From positions 674,001-738,000 of the forward strand of contig NZ_JABWRJ020000002.1 of NCBI RefSeq assembly GCF_014268935.2: DNA of 64,000 nucleotides. The letters are read 5' to 3'. Below, one piece after another: positions 47,264-56,298 of the stretch. Origin of the DNA: Pseudomonas peradeniyensis. GTDB lineage: Bacteria > Pseudomonadota > Gammaproteobacteria > Pseudomonadales > Pseudomonadaceae. A model generated the notes under the pieces. That model made no database searches. It was not told the origin of the DNA and saw nothing but the letters and a program-made list of their open reading frames with translations. Within the stretch, counting starts at the first letter, position 1, and every line of letters starts with the position of its first letter. A program made the translations under genes and the position numbers.

Positions 47264-50113
47264 ATGCTCGAGCTTGCCGTGGAGCAGATTGCCATGGGCC
47301 AGCGTGTCGCCGACAAGGGCGAGGCACTGGCGTTGCTGGCCGATCGACTGGTTGCCGATGGCCTGGTCGCCGAGGGCTACCTGGCGGGGCTGCAGGCCCG
47401 GGAGGCGCAGGGCTCGACCTTCCTCGGCCAGGGCATCGCCATCCCCCACGGCACGCCGCAGACCCGCGAGCTGGTGTACGCCACCGGTGTGCGCCTGCTG
47501 CAGTTCCCCGACGGCGTGGACTGGGGCGACGGGCAGATCGTCTACCTGGCCATCGGCATCGCCGCCCGTTCCGACGAACACCTGCGTCTGCTGCAACTGC
47601 TGACCCGCGCCCTGGGCGAAACCGACCTGGCCGAGGCATTGCGCCGGGCCGGCAGCGCCGAGGCGCTGCTCAAGCTGCTGCAGGGCGCGCCGCGCGAGCT
47701 GGCGTTGGATGCCCAGCTGGTCGGCCTCAACCTGGCGGCGGAAGACTTCGATGAACTGGCCTGGCGCGGCGCTCGCCTGCTGCAACGCGGCGGCTGTGCC
47801 GACAGCGGCTTTGCCGCCGTGCTGCAGCAGACCGAGCCGCTGCCGCTGGGCGAAGGCCTGTGGTGGCTGCACAGTGAACGCGAGGTGCGCCAGCCGGGCC
47901 TGGCCTTCGTCACCCCACAGCAGCCACTGCGCTACCGCGACCAGCCGCTCAATGGCCTGTTCTGCCTGGCCAGCCTCGGCGCCGCCCACCAGGCCTTGCT
48001 CGAGCGCCTGTGCGAGGTGCTGATCGAGGGTCGTGGGCAGATGCTCTACCAGGCCACCAGCAGCCGCGCCGTGCTCGAAGTGCTCGGCGGCGAGGCGCCC
48101 GCCGACTGGCCCAGCGCCCGGGTGATGCTGGCCAACGCCCATGGCTTGCATGCGCGTCCGGCCAAGGTGCTGGCGCAGTTGGCCAAGGGCTTCGAGGGCG
48201 AGATCCGCATCCGCCTGCAAGACAGCGTCCAGCCCGCCGTCTCGGTGAAGAGCCTGAGCAAGCTGCTGAGCCTGGGCGCTCGCCGTGGCCAGGTGCTGGA
48301 ACTGATCGCCGAACCGGGCGTTGCCGCCGATGCCTTGCCGGTGCTGCTGGCCGCCATCGAGCAGGGGCTGGGCGAGGAGGTCGAGCCCTTGCCGCAAACG
48401 GCCGCAGTGGAGCAGCCACCCATCGAAACCCTCCAGGCCCCGGCGCCCGGCAGCACCCTGCAGGGTGTCGCGGCCGCGCCGGGCATCGCCAGTGGCCCGG
48501 CCCATGTGTGCGTCGAACGCGAGATCGACTACCCGCTGCGCGGCGAGTCGCCCGGCCAGGAGCGGGCCAGGTTGCGAGCGGCCATCGACAAGGTGCACGC
48601 CGACCTGCAGGCCCTGGTGCAGCGCAGCGACAAGGCTATTGGCGAAATCTTCGTCACCCACCAGGAAATGCTCGCCGACCCGGCCCTGACCGATGACGTC
48701 GAGGTGCGTCTGGCCCAGGGCGAGAGCGCCGCCGCCGCGTGGATGGCGGTGATCGAGAGCGCCGCCCGCCAGCAGGAGGCGCTGCACGATGCGCTGCTGG
48801 CCGAGCGCGCCGCCGACCTGCGGGATATCGGTCGCCGTGTGCTGGCCCAGTTGTGTGGCGTGCAGGCGCTGGTCGAGCCCGAGCAACCCTACGTGCTGGT
48901 GATGGCCGAGGTGGGCCCGTCCGATGTGGCGCGCCTGGACCCGGCGCGGGTCGCCGGCATCGTCACCGCCCAGGGCGGCGCCACCGCCCACAGCGCCATC
49001 GTCGCCCGAGCCCTGGGCATCCCGGCGGTGGTCGGGGCCGGCGCGGCAGTGCTGCTGCTGGAGAGCGGCACGCCGCTGCTGCTCGATGGCCTGCGTGGGC
49101 AGGTCGAGGTCGCGCCGCCCGAGGCCCGCTTGCAACGGGCGCTGGCCGAGCGCGATGCCCGTGAGCGGCGCTTGCAGATCGCCTGGGCCAACCGCCATGA
49201 GCCGGCCCTGACCCGTGACGGCCACGGCGTCGAAGTGTTCGCCAACATCGGCGAAAGCAGTGGCATCGACAAAGTTGTGGAGCAGGGCGCCGAAGGCGTC
49301 GGCCTGCTGCGCACCGAGCTGATTTTCATGGCCCACCCGCAACTGCCCGATGTGGCCACCCAGGAGGCCGAGTACCGCCGGGTGCTCGACGGCCTGGCCG
49401 GGCGCCCGCTGGTGGTGCGTACCCTTGATGTGGGCGGCGACAAGCCCTTGCCGTACTGGCCGATCGCGGCGGAAGAAAACCCGTTCCTCGGCGTGCGCGG
49501 CGTGCGCCTGACCCTGCAACGCCCGCAGGTGATGGAAGACCAGCTGCGGGCCCTGCTGCGCGCCGCGGACAATCGCCCGCTGCGCATCATGTTCCCGATG
49601 GTCGGCCAGCTCCATGAATGGCGCGCCGCCAAGGCCATGGTCGAGCGCCTGCGCCAGGAGATCCCGGTGGCCGACCTGCAGGTGGGCATCATGGTCGAGG
49701 TGCCGTCGGCCGCCTTGCTGGCGCCGCAGTTGGCCCGCGAGGTGGACTTCTTCAGCATCGGCACCAACGACCTGACCCAGTACACCCTGGCCATCGACCG
49801 TGGCCACCCGAGCCTCTCGGCCCAGGCCGATGGCCTGCACCCGGCGGTGCTCAACCTGATCGACATGACCGTGCGCGCCGCCCATGCCCAGGGCAAGTGG
49901 GTGGGCGTGTGCGGCGAACTGGCGGCCGATCCGCAGGCCGTTGCCGTGCTGTTGGGCCTGGACGTGGACGAACTGAGCGTCGCCGCCCGCAGCATCCCTG
50001 AAGTCAAGGCGCTGGTGCGCCAGGCCGACCTTTCGACGGCCCGCGCCCTGGCGCGCGAGGCCCTGCAACAAGACAGCGCCGAGGCAGTCCGGGCGCTGGT
50101 GGAGCGTTACTGA
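47264..50113 (+). CDS. fruB: fructose PTS multiphosphoryl protein (EIIA-HPr-EI)
   Basis: 949 residues fusing three PTS functions. EIIA-Fru domain with phospho-His62 in GIAIPHGTPQT, a linker with a degenerate region, HPr with His296 in NAHGLHARPAKVLAQ, and EI with His576 in GGATAHSAIVARALGIPAVV and the C-terminal PEP-binding part including FFSIGTNDLTQYTLAIDRGH. It takes phosphate from PEP and passes it to FruA for fructose uptake. First gene of fruBKA; its stop overlaps fruK by one base. Confidence 0.97.
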   Translation: MLELAVEQIAMGQRVADKGEALALLADRLVADGLVAEGYLAGLQAREAQGSTFLGQGIAIPHGTPQTRELVYATGVRLLQFPDGVDWGDGQIVYLAIGIAARSDEHLRLLQLLTRALGETDLAEALRRAGSAEALLKLLQGAPRELALDAQLVGLNLAAEDFDELAWRGARLLQRGGCADSGFAAVLQQTEPLPLGEGLWWLHSEREVRQPGLAFVTPQQPLRYRDQPLNGLFCLASLGAAHQALLERLCEVLIEGRGQMLYQATSSRAVLEVLGGEAPADWPSARVMLANAHGLHARPAKVLAQLAKGFEGEIRIRLQDSVQPAVSVKSLSKLLSLGARRGQVLELIAEPGVAADALPVLLAAIEQGLGEEVEPLPQTAAVEQPPIETLQAPAPGSTLQGVAAAPGIASGPAHVCVEREIDYPLRGESPGQERARLRAAIDKVHADLQALVQRSDKAIGEIFVTHQEMLADPALTDDVEVRLAQGESAAAAWMAVIESAARQQEALHDALLAERAADLRDIGRRVLAQLCGVQALVEPEQPYVLVMAEVGPSDVARLDPARVAGIVTAQGGATAHSAIVARALGIPAVVGAGAAVLLLESGTPLLLDGLRGQVEVAPPEARLQRALAERDARERRLQIAWANRHEPALTRDGHGVEVFANIGESSGIDKVVEQGAEGVGLLRTELIFMAHPQLPDVATQEAEYRRVLDGLAGRPLVVRTLDVGGDKPLPYWPIAAEENPFLGVRGVRLTLQRPQVMEDQLRALLRAADNRPLRIMFPMVGQLHEWRAAKAMVERLRQEIPVADLQVGIMVEVPSAALLAPQLAREVDFFSIGTNDLTQYTLAIDRGHPSLSAQADGLHPAVLNLIDMTVRAAHAQGKWVGVCGELAADPQAVAVLLGLDVDELSVAARSIPEVKALVRQADLSTARALAREALQQDSAEAVRALVERY

Positions 50114-51060
50114 TGGCCAAGATTCTCACCCTCACCCTCAACCCGGCGCTGGATATCACCATCAGCCTCGATCGCCTGCGCCCCGGCGCGGTCAACCGCA
50201 GCCAGGCCCAGCACAGCCATGCCGCCGGCAAGGGGCTGAACGTCGCCCAGGTGCTGGCCGACCTGGGCCACAGCGTGACCGTCGGCGGTTTTCTCGGGCT
50301 CGACAACCTGGCGCCGTTCGAGGCGCTGATTGCCTGGCGTGGGTTCGCCGACTGCTTCGTCCGTGTGCCCGGCGAGACCCGCAGCAACATCAAGCTGGTC
50401 GAGGCCGATGGCCAGGTCACCGATATCAACGGGCCGGGGCCGCAAGTCGACGAGGCCGCCCGCGATGCCTTGCTGCAACGTCTGGCCGAGGTGGCTCCGG
50501 GGCATGACGCCGTGGTGGTGGCCGGCAGCCTGCCGCGGGGCATCAGCCCCGAGTGGCTGCGCGAACTGCTGCTGATGCTCAAGTCGCAGGGATTGAAGGT
50601 GGCCCTGGACAGCAGTGGCGAAGCCTTGCGCGCCGGCCTCGAGGCCGCGCCCTGGCTGGTCAAGCCCAACACCGAGGAGCTGGGCGAGGTGCTCGGGCAG
50701 CCCGTGCTTGACGCGGCCGGCCAGCGTGCCGCCGCGCAGCGCTTGCTGGCCAGCGGCGTCGAGCATGTGGTGGTGTCCCAGGGCGAGCAGGGCGTGAGCT
50801 GGTTCGCCGCCGGCCTGGCGCTGCATGCGCAACCGTCGAAGGTGCGCATCGCCAGCACCGTCGGCGCCGGTGATTCCCTGGTCGCCGGCATGGTCCACGG
50901 CCTGCTGCAGGCCGAGGCGCCCGCCGCCACCTTGCGCCGCGCCACTGCCATCGCCGCCCAGGCGGTCACCCAGGTCGGCTTCGGCATCCACGATCGCGAG
51001 CAACTGGCCCGGCTGGAGGCCGCCGTGCACCTGGCAGAACAACAAGAAGAGGGCTGCTGA
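50113..51060 (+). CDS. fruK: 1-phosphofructokinase
   Basis: 315 residues, PfkB family. ILTLTLNPALDITISLDRLR opens the protein, HAAGKGLNVAQVLADLG is the substrate motif, and STVGAGDSLVAGMVHGL carries the catalytic Asp and anion hole. It phosphorylates fructose-1-phosphate to the 1,6-bisphosphate and so lowers the Cra inducer. Single-base overlaps with fruB and fruA. Confidence 0.97.
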   Translation: MAKILTLTLNPALDITISLDRLRPGAVNRSQAQHSHAAGKGLNVAQVLADLGHSVTVGGFLGLDNLAPFEALIAWRGFADCFVRVPGETRSNIKLVEADGQVTDINGPGPQVDEAARDALLQRLAEVAPGHDAVVVAGSLPRGISPEWLRELLLMLKSQGLKVALDSSGEALRAGLEAAPWLVKPNTEELGEVLGQPVLDAAGQRAAAQRLLASGVEHVVVSQGEQGVSWFAAGLALHAQPSKVRIASTVGAGDSLVAGMVHGLLQAEAPAATLRRATAIAAQAVTQVGFGIHDREQLARLEAAVHLAEQQEEGC

Positions 51061-52781
51061 TGAACATTGCCATTGTCACCGCCTGCCCCAACGGGCAGGT
51101 GTCCAGCGTGCTCAGCGCCCGCCTGTTGGCCGCCGCGGCCCAGCGTCGGGGCTGGAGCACCAGTGTCGAGGTGCAGGATACCGAGCACCCCGAACGTCGC
51201 CTGACCACGGCGCAGATTGCTGAGGCCGACTGGGTGCTGGTGGTCAGTACCGGGCCGGTGGACCTGGCGCGCTTCGCGGGCAAGCGCCTGTACCAGAGCA
51301 CACCAGCCCAGGCCCTGGCAGACCGCGAGGGGTTTCTTGACCAAGCCGCTGCCGGGGCCCGGGTTCACGAGGCGGCGCCGGCCCCGCAGGGCAGCGCGCC
51401 GAAAATCGTCGCGGTGACCGCCTGCCCGACCGGCGTGGCCCACACCTTCATGGCCGCCGAAGCGCTGCAACAGGCGGCGCAGGCCATGGGCTACCAGCTC
51501 ACCGTGGAGACCCAGGGCTCGGTCGGCGCGCGCAACCCGCTGCCTGCCGAGGCCATCGCCGAAGCCGACGTGGTGCTGTTGGCCGCCGATATCGAAGTGC
51601 CGGCTGCGCGTTTCGCCGGCAAGCGCATCTACCGCTGCGGTACCGGCATCGCCCTCAAGCAGGCCCGGGCCACGCTGGACAAGGCACTGGCCGAGGGCAA
51701 GGTGGAGGCTGCGGGGGATGCGGCCGGCGCGGTGCAGCAGGCCGAGAAGACGGGCGTCTACAAGCACCTGCTGACCGGGGTATCGTTCATGCTGCCGATG
51801 GTGGTGGCCGGCGGCTTGCTGATTGCCTTGTCGTTCGTGTTCGGTATCGAGGCCTACAAGGAGGCCGGCACGCTACCCGCCGCGCTGATGCAGATCGGCG
51901 GCGAGGCGGCGTTCAAGCTGATGGTGCCGCTGCTCGCTGGCTACATCGCCTGGTCCATCGCCGACCGTCCGGGGCTGGCGCCCGGGATGATCGGCGGCCT
52001 GCTGGCGAGTACGTTGGGGGCGGGGTTCATCGGCGGTATCGTCGCCGGCTTCCTGGCCGGCTACAGCGCCAAGGCCATTGCCCGTTGGGTGCATCTGCCC
52101 AGTAGCCTCGACGCGCTCAAGCCGATCCTCATCATCCCGCTGCTGGCCAGCCTGTTCACCGGCCTGGTGATGATCTATGTGGTCGGCCAGCCCGTGGCCG
52201 CGATGCTCGAAGGGCTGACCCACTTCCTCGACAGCATGGGCACCACCAACGCCATCCTGCTCGGGCTGCTGCTCGGCGGCATGATGTGTGTGGACTTGGG
52301 CGGCCCGATCAACAAGGCCGCCTATGCGTTCTCGGTGGGGCTGCTGGCGTCGTCGAGCTATGCGCCGATGGCCGCGACCATGGCCGCCGGCATGGTGCCG
52401 CCGATCGGCCTGGGCATCGCCACCTTCCTGGCCCGGCGCAAATTTGCCCAGAGCGAGCGCGAGGCCGGCAAGGCCGCGCTGGTGCTGGGGCTGTGTTTCA
52501 TTTCCGAAGGGGCGATTCCGTTCGCCGCCAAGGACCCGTTGCGGGTGATCCCGGCGAGCATCGCCGGTGGCGCGCTGACCGGGGCCTTGTCGATGTACTT
52601 CGGCTGCAAGCTGATGGCGCCCCATGGCGGGCTGTTCGTATTGCTGATCCCCAATGCGATCAACCATGCGCTGCTGTACCTGCTGGCGATCGTGGCCGGC
52701 AGCCTGCTGACGGCAGTGGTGTATGCCGTGATCAAGAAGAGCGAACAGGTGGAGATGGTGGTGGCGCCGGCCAAGGGCTAG
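51060..52781 (+). CDS. fruA: fructose PTS permease EIIBC
   Basis: 573 residues. Two IIB-type domains in tandem: one with IVTACPNGQVSSVL (Cys9) and the active one with VTACPTGVAHTFMAAEAL (phospho-Cys122); then the IIC transmembrane domain from LLTGVSFMLPMVVAGGLLIA to the end. It imports fructose as fructose-1-phosphate. The ring with fruB and fruK is a single operon; a class B REP pair follows instead of a clear terminator. Confidence 0.97.
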   Translation: MNIAIVTACPNGQVSSVLSARLLAAAAQRRGWSTSVEVQDTEHPERRLTTAQIAEADWVLVVSTGPVDLARFAGKRLYQSTPAQALADREGFLDQAAAGARVHEAAPAPQGSAPKIVAVTACPTGVAHTFMAAEALQQAAQAMGYQLTVETQGSVGARNPLPAEAIAEADVVLLAADIEVPAARFAGKRIYRCGTGIALKQARATLDKALAEGKVEAAGDAAGAVQQAEKTGVYKHLLTGVSFMLPMVVAGGLLIALSFVFGIEAYKEAGTLPAALMQIGGEAAFKLMVPLLAGYIAWSIADRPGLAPGMIGGLLASTLGAGFIGGIVAGFLAGYSAKAIARWVHLPSSLDALKPILIIPLLASLFTGLVMIYVVGQPVAAMLEGLTHFLDSMGTTNAILLGLLLGGMMCVDLGGPINKAAYAFSVGLLASSSYAPMAATMAAGMVPPIGLGIATFLARRKFAQSEREAGKAALVLGLCFISEGAIPFAAKDPLRVIPASIAGGALTGALSMYFGCKLMAPHGGLFVLLIPNAINHALLYLLAIVAGSLLTAVVYAVIKKSEQVEMVVAPAKG

Positions 52782-52800
52782 CGAGGCCCGGCGCAATCCC

Positions 52801-52916
52801 TGTAGGAGCGGCCTTGTGCCGCGAAAGGGGCGCGGAGCGGCCCCAGGATTTCAGAGTCATACACAGTGAATGGGGCTGCTTTGCAGCCCTTTCGCGGCAC
52901 AAGGCCGCTCCTACAG
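52801..52916. repeat. REP pair, class B
   Basis: TGTAGGAGCGGCCTTGTGCC GCGAAAGG at 52801-52828 and its inverse complement at 52889-52916, with a second inverted block inside. This second REP class recurs at 59931-60034. It lies between fruA and a convergent DUF3820 gene. Confidence 0.85.
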
Positions 52917-52925
52917 AGGGTGCCG

Positions 52926-53147
52926 TCAGCCCCGTGTCTTGCCACGCAACGGTTTCAGCAAATCACCCAGCCCGTTGTGGTCGATCTCATGCATCAACGC
53001 CAGCAACCCGCCCAGCTCCCCGGGCGGGAAGCCCTTGCGGGCAAACCATGCCAGGTAATCGCCAGGCAGGTCGGCGATGATCCGCCCCTGGTACTTGCCG
53101 AAGGGCATGGTGCGGGTGACCAGCAGTTGCAGGGATTCGGGTTTCAT
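52926..53147 (-). CDS. DUF3820 small protein
   Basis: 73 residues, MKPESLQLLVTRTMPFGKYQ followed by ADLPGDYLAWFARKGFPPGE and LGGLLALMHEIDHNGL, the DUF3820 pattern. The family has been called a putative quorum-sensing-regulated factor, without biochemical proof. ATG 53147 is favoured; the frame extends upstream without homology-like sequence. The 204 bases upstream are unusually AT-rich. Confidence 0.8.
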   Translation of the reverse strand: MKPESLQLLVTRTMPFGKYQGRIIADLPGDYLAWFARKGFPPGELGGLLALMHEIDHNGLGDLLKPLRGKTRG

Positions 53148-53351
53148 CGGGCATCGGCCTGTGGCAGGTGAAGCGCGGACCATACTGCAAACTGCACGAC
53201 GACCCAAGCGGCGATCATGCAGAACGCCGTTTTCAGGCTTTGTTTATTTAATTGCAAGTTATTGATTTTAATAGGTAATTTTATATTCATTGGCCTGGCA
53301 CGAAGCCTGCTCCGGTAGTAGTGACTATCACCTGCCAAGGAGTTTGTTGCC

Positions 53352-53828
53352 ATGAGCAATCCCAACAAAGACACGATCGACGTACTCAACGACCTGATCG
53401 AGTACAGCAAGGATGGTGAGAAAGGCTTCAAGACCTCCGCCGACGATGTGAAGAATCCCCAGCTCAAAGCCTTCTTCGTGCAGCGCGCCAGCGAGTGCGC
53501 CAGTGCTGCGGCCGAGCTGCAGAGCGAAGTGCGCCGGCTGGGTGGCGATCCCGAGACCAGCACCAGCATCAGCGGCGACCTGCACCGCGGCTGGGTCAAC
53601 CTCAAGTCGATGGTTACCGGCAAGGATGAAGAGGCGGTGCTCAACGAGGTGGAGCGTGGTGAAGACCATGCGCTCAAGGCCTACAAAGAGGCCCGTGAGA
53701 AGCTGGTCAAGCTGGGGCGCTCGGCCAATGACCAGAGCTATACGCTGGTGGAGAGGCAACTGCAGGGTGTGCAGCGCAATCATGACCAGGTGAAGGCGCT
53801 GCGTAACGCGGCTCGCGCTCGGTCTTGA
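53352..53828 (+). CDS. PA2169-family four-helix protein (DUF2383)
   Basis: 158 residues, MSNPNKDTIDVLNDLIEYSK. The ferritin-like helical layout (KAFFVQRASECASAAAELQS, then LNEVERGEDHALKAYKEARE) is the DUF2383/PA2169 stress-related family. AAGGAG before ATG 53352. The upstream region is AT-rich with a possible stationary-phase promoter. A terminator follows directly. Confidence 0.88.
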   Translation: MSNPNKDTIDVLNDLIEYSKDGEKGFKTSADDVKNPQLKAFFVQRASECASAAAELQSEVRRLGGDPETSTSISGDLHRGWVNLKSMVTGKDEEAVLNEVERGEDHALKAYKEAREKLVKLGRSANDQSYTLVERQLQGVQRNHDQVKALRNAARARS

Positions 53829-53834
53829 GTTTCT

Positions 53835-53858
53835 GGGGGCCGCTTAGCGGCCCTTTTT
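53835..53858 (+). terminator. rho-independent terminator
   Basis: GGGCCGC-TTA-GCGGCCC-TTTTT, 8 bases after the PA2169-family gene stop. Confidence 0.92.
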
Positions 53859-53883
53859 GGAACAGCTTGTTTGACTGGAACAT

Positions 53884-53975
53884 CGTGGGAGCGGGCTTGT
53901 CGGAACGCCGCACCGCCCGGATCACCGGCGAAGCCGGTGCCATCGAGTGCATCGCGGGGCAAGCCCGCTCCCACG
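53884..53975. repeat. REP pair, class A
   Basis: Inverted copies CGTGGGAGCGGGCTTG and ATCGCGGGGCAAGCCCGCTC at the two ends, between the terminator and the diguanylate cyclase gene; the left copy is degenerate after GGGCTTG. A short CACCGGCGAAGCCGGTG hairpin lies between them. Confidence 0.8.
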
Positions 53976-54003
53976 CTGCCCCAGTTGGATCAAAGAATTA
54001 CAT

Positions 54004-55506
54004 TCAATCCTCAGGTCCTTCCACCCGATTCCGACCATTGGCCTTGGCGCGATACAGCGCCTCGTCCGCATCGGCCAACAGCGCCGACAGATCCTGCGCG
54101 GTGCCCGGTACATGTAGGCCGATCCCCACACTGACCGTCACCGAGCGCTCATCATCGCCGAACGGCGGCATCGCCTCGACGCTGGCGCGAATGCGCTCGG
54201 CCAGCAGCCGGGCGCCGGCCAGTTCAGTCTCTGGCAGCACCACCTGGAACTCCTCCCCGCCATAGCGCGCCGCCAGGTCCGCCGGGCGCCGGATGCATAG
54301 CTCCAGGGTCGTGGCCACCTCACGCAGCACATGATCGCCGCCGGCATGGCCATGGCGCTGGTTGAACGCCTTGAAGTGGTCCACATCCACCATCAGCACC
54401 GCCAGCGGCTTGCGGTTGCGCTGGGCGCGCGCCCATTCCTGGCGCAACACCTGGTCCAGGCGACGACGGTTGGCAAGGCCGGTGAGGCTGTCGGTGGCGG
54501 CAAGCGTGGCCAGGCCTTGCTCGGCATCGTGGCGGCGGCGCAATTCACGGCCCAGCAGCAGGGTCAGCCAGAGGATGCCGATGCACAGCACGCCAGTGGC
54601 CACGCTGACCACGATTGCGGTGCGGCGCCACGACTGGAACACCTCGTCGGCCGAGTGCGCCACCAGCACGATCAGCGGCAGGTCGGCGACCCGGGCGAAA
54701 GTGTAGAGGCGCTGGCCCTCGTAGGCTGTCGAGCGGGCGGTGAAGCTGCCGCTGCGCTCCTCGAGGATGCGCTTGAAGTTGGGGCGCTCGCTGAAACTGG
54801 TGCCGATCATCGGGTCCTGCGGCCGGGTCGGCTGGCGGGCCAGCAGCTGGCCGTCGGTGTTGAGCAGGTTGATGCTGCTGTCCACACCGATGTCCAGGCG
54901 CTGGAACAGCTCGTTGAAGTAGGACAGGCGCAGGGCCCCGGCGGCCAGGCCCTGGAATTCGCCGTTGGCGCCGGAGATGCGCCGGCTGAAGCTGATGCAC
55001 CAGTCCAGGTCGCCCAGCCGCGCCTTGAACGGCGGGCTGATCAGCAGGCCCAGGCCCGGGCGGTCGCGGTGGGCCTGGAAGGCCACGGTGTCGGCGAAGT
55101 TGGCCTGGCGCGGCACCGCGCTGGTGGAGTCGCCAAGCACGTCGCCCTTGGCGTCGAGCCAGAGGATGTCGCCGCGCACCGGAGCGGAGAAGGCCTGGTT
55201 GAAGAGGATCTGCTGGCGCAGCTTGGCGGGCACGTTGAGCAGCTCGGGGTGCTGCACGGCCCAGATCAGGCCCTTGAGCGACTGGTCGTAGAGTTCGACG
55301 TTGCGCAGGATATCGCTTTCGATCAACTGCACGATGTTGCTCGAGGAGCGCATTTCCGATTGCTCGACGCTGTCGCGCTCGCGGGCCAGCAGGTAGCTGA
55401 CGATGGCCACGATGGCGAGCACGGCAAGGCAGCTGCCCAGGTTGAGGACCAGCTCGGGGTGCGACTTGTACAGGGCGGATCGTGGTGATCGGGTGGGCAA
55501 CGTCAT
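54004..55506 (-). CDS. diguanylate cyclase with periplasmic Cache sensor
   Basis: 500 residues. Transmembrane helix (LGSCLAVLAIVAIVSYLLAR), dCache-like periplasmic domain (about 45-290), second helix (IVVSVATGVLCIGILWLTLL), then GGDEF with the active motif RYGGEEF and an I-site (RPAD five residues upstream), so cyclic di-GMP synthesis with product inhibition is expected. Start: ATG 55506 preferred to ATG 55536; neither has a strong ribosome site. Further upstream the same frame runs through a repeat as Met-Thr dipeptides and was rejected. Confidence 0.88.
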   Translation of the reverse strand: MTLPTRSPRSALYKSHPELVLNLGSCLAVLAIVAIVSYLLARERDSVEQSEMRSSSNIVQLIESDILRNVELYDQSLKGLIWAVQHPELLNVPAKLRQQILFNQAFSAPVRGDILWLDAKGDVLGDSTSAVPRQANFADTVAFQAHRDRPGLGLLISPPFKARLGDLDWCISFSRRISGANGEFQGLAAGALRLSYFNELFQRLDIGVDSSINLLNTDGQLLARQPTRPQDPMIGTSFSERPNFKRILEERSGSFTARSTAYEGQRLYTFARVADLPLIVLVAHSADEVFQSWRRTAIVVSVATGVLCIGILWLTLLLGRELRRRHDAEQGLATLAATDSLTGLANRRRLDQVLRQEWARAQRNRKPLAVLMVDVDHFKAFNQRHGHAGGDHVLREVATTLELCIRRPADLAARYGGEEFQVVLPETELAGARLLAERIRASVEAMPPFGDDERSVTVSVGIGLHVPGTAQDLSALLADADEALYRAKANGRNRVEGPED

Positions 55507-55633
55507 GCTCGCAACTGCATAAGCCCCGGGATCCATGGGGAGTGGGCCGGAAAGCGGCGGCGGTATTTTAGGCAAGGCGGGATTGTCGGACAAGATCAAA
55601 GCTGATTTGGCCGACGGAAATGATTCAGTAGGC

Positions 55634-55740
55634 CCATCGCGGGGCAAGCCCGCTCCCACCATTCGCCAGGGCCAGGTCATGGTCATGGTCATGGTCATGG
55701 TCATGGTCATGGTCGTGGGAGCGGGCTTGCCCCGCGATGG
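55634..55740. repeat. REP pair, class A, containing a hexanucleotide array
   Basis: CATCGCGGGGCAAGCCCGCT at 55634-55653 and CGTGGGAGCGGGCTTGCCCC at 55714-55733 face each other. Between them lies the (GGTCAT)6 array. Confidence 0.85.
55675..55710. repeat. (GGTCAT)6 tandem array
   Basis: Six perfect GGTCAT units, followed by GGTCGT. It is a short tandem repeat, so its copy number may vary between strains. It lies inside the REP pair upstream of the diguanylate cyclase gene and would influence spacing in the leader or promoter region. Confidence 0.9.
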
Positions 55741-55862
55741 GATGTACGACATTTCCGAATCTGAAACCAAATGCTTCAGTTGGGCTGAGCTTGGGACCTA
55801 TCCTACGCGTCTGCCGGAAGGGTCTGGATAGGCCGGGAAATACATCAGGGCTAAGGTCGTCG

Positions 55863-55999
55863 GGTCGCCAGATTTGGTGACCGGGTGTGAGAACCTGACG
55901 ATATGTCTTTCGGCCACTTCAATGGCAGCCGTGTTCGGGCAGACCTCTGGTCTGGCCGGGTTTCATGTCCTCGGTTTCTCACCCCGTGCACGGTTGCCA
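55863..55999 (+). ncRNA. structured leader RNA with a predicted pseudoknot
   Basis: Elements in order. (D) a hairpin GGTCGCCA-GATT-TGGTGACC, 55863-55882. (A) GGGTGTGAGAACC, 55883-55895. (B) TGGCAGCCGTG, 55923-55933. (C) the perfect hairpin CAGACC-TCT-GGTCTG, 55940-55954. (A') GGTTTCTCACCCC, 55973-55985. (B') CACGGTTGCCA, 55989-55999. A pairs with A' and B with B', and these helices cross, so they form a pseudoknot. The leader precedes two small coupled genes by 60 bases. I recall similar sequences before other small DUF genes in Pseudomonas but cannot confirm. A 33-codon frame from ATG 55903 overlaps the structure. Confidence 0.7.
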
Positions 56000-56058
56000 C
56001 CTAATCCCGTGAGAAAGGTTCAAGTGGCGATTTCTTCAATCGACATGAGCGATTCGGA

Positions 56059-56298
56059 ATGAAAAAGCTAGTACCTGACCCCCCCATCCCTTACATCTCC
56101 ATCATCGACCACCTGCCGCTGGCCGAAGTCTGGGAGCATGCCGCCGTCCTGATGACCATGATGACTCGCACCTGCGATGTCTACATGGCCTTTCCCGTGG
56201 ATGAGCGTCCCGAGATCCTGGTGGATAACATATCCATCCTCAGCCGGTTGCTGAGCTGTTTGATGGCCCACGCCAGGTCGCTGGAGGTGCAGCCATGA
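56059..56298 (+). CDS. small DUF6124-like protein
   Basis: 79 residues, MKKLVPDPPIPYISIIDHLP, with a helical middle. It resembles the small DUF6124/DUF3077-type Pseudomonas proteins that begin with MKKxxPDPP. The start follows directly after a GGA, a weak ribosome site; it may depend on coupling from the upstream leader, since a 62-codon frame (from 55874) ends in the ATGA at 56059. Function unknown. Coupled to the next gene by ATGA. Confidence 0.72.
   Translation: MKKLVPDPPIPYISIIDHLPLAEVWEHAAVLMTMMTRTCDVYMAFPVDERPEILVDNISILSRLLSCLMAHARSLEVQP

Noticed and set aside
47243..50071. Open frame of 942 codons opposite fruB
   Set aside because: Shadow of fruB, whose EIIA, HPr and EI motifs are unmistakable.
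55507..55770. N-terminal extension of the diguanylate cyclase encoding Met-Thr repeats
   Set aside because: The frame runs through a REP pair and the (GGTCAT)6 array; the signal-anchor and Cache homology start after 55506.
55874..56062. 62-codon frame ending in the ATG of the DUF6124-like gene
   Set aside because: It overlaps the crossed helices of the leader and has no recognisable protein signature; kept only as a possible coupling peptide.
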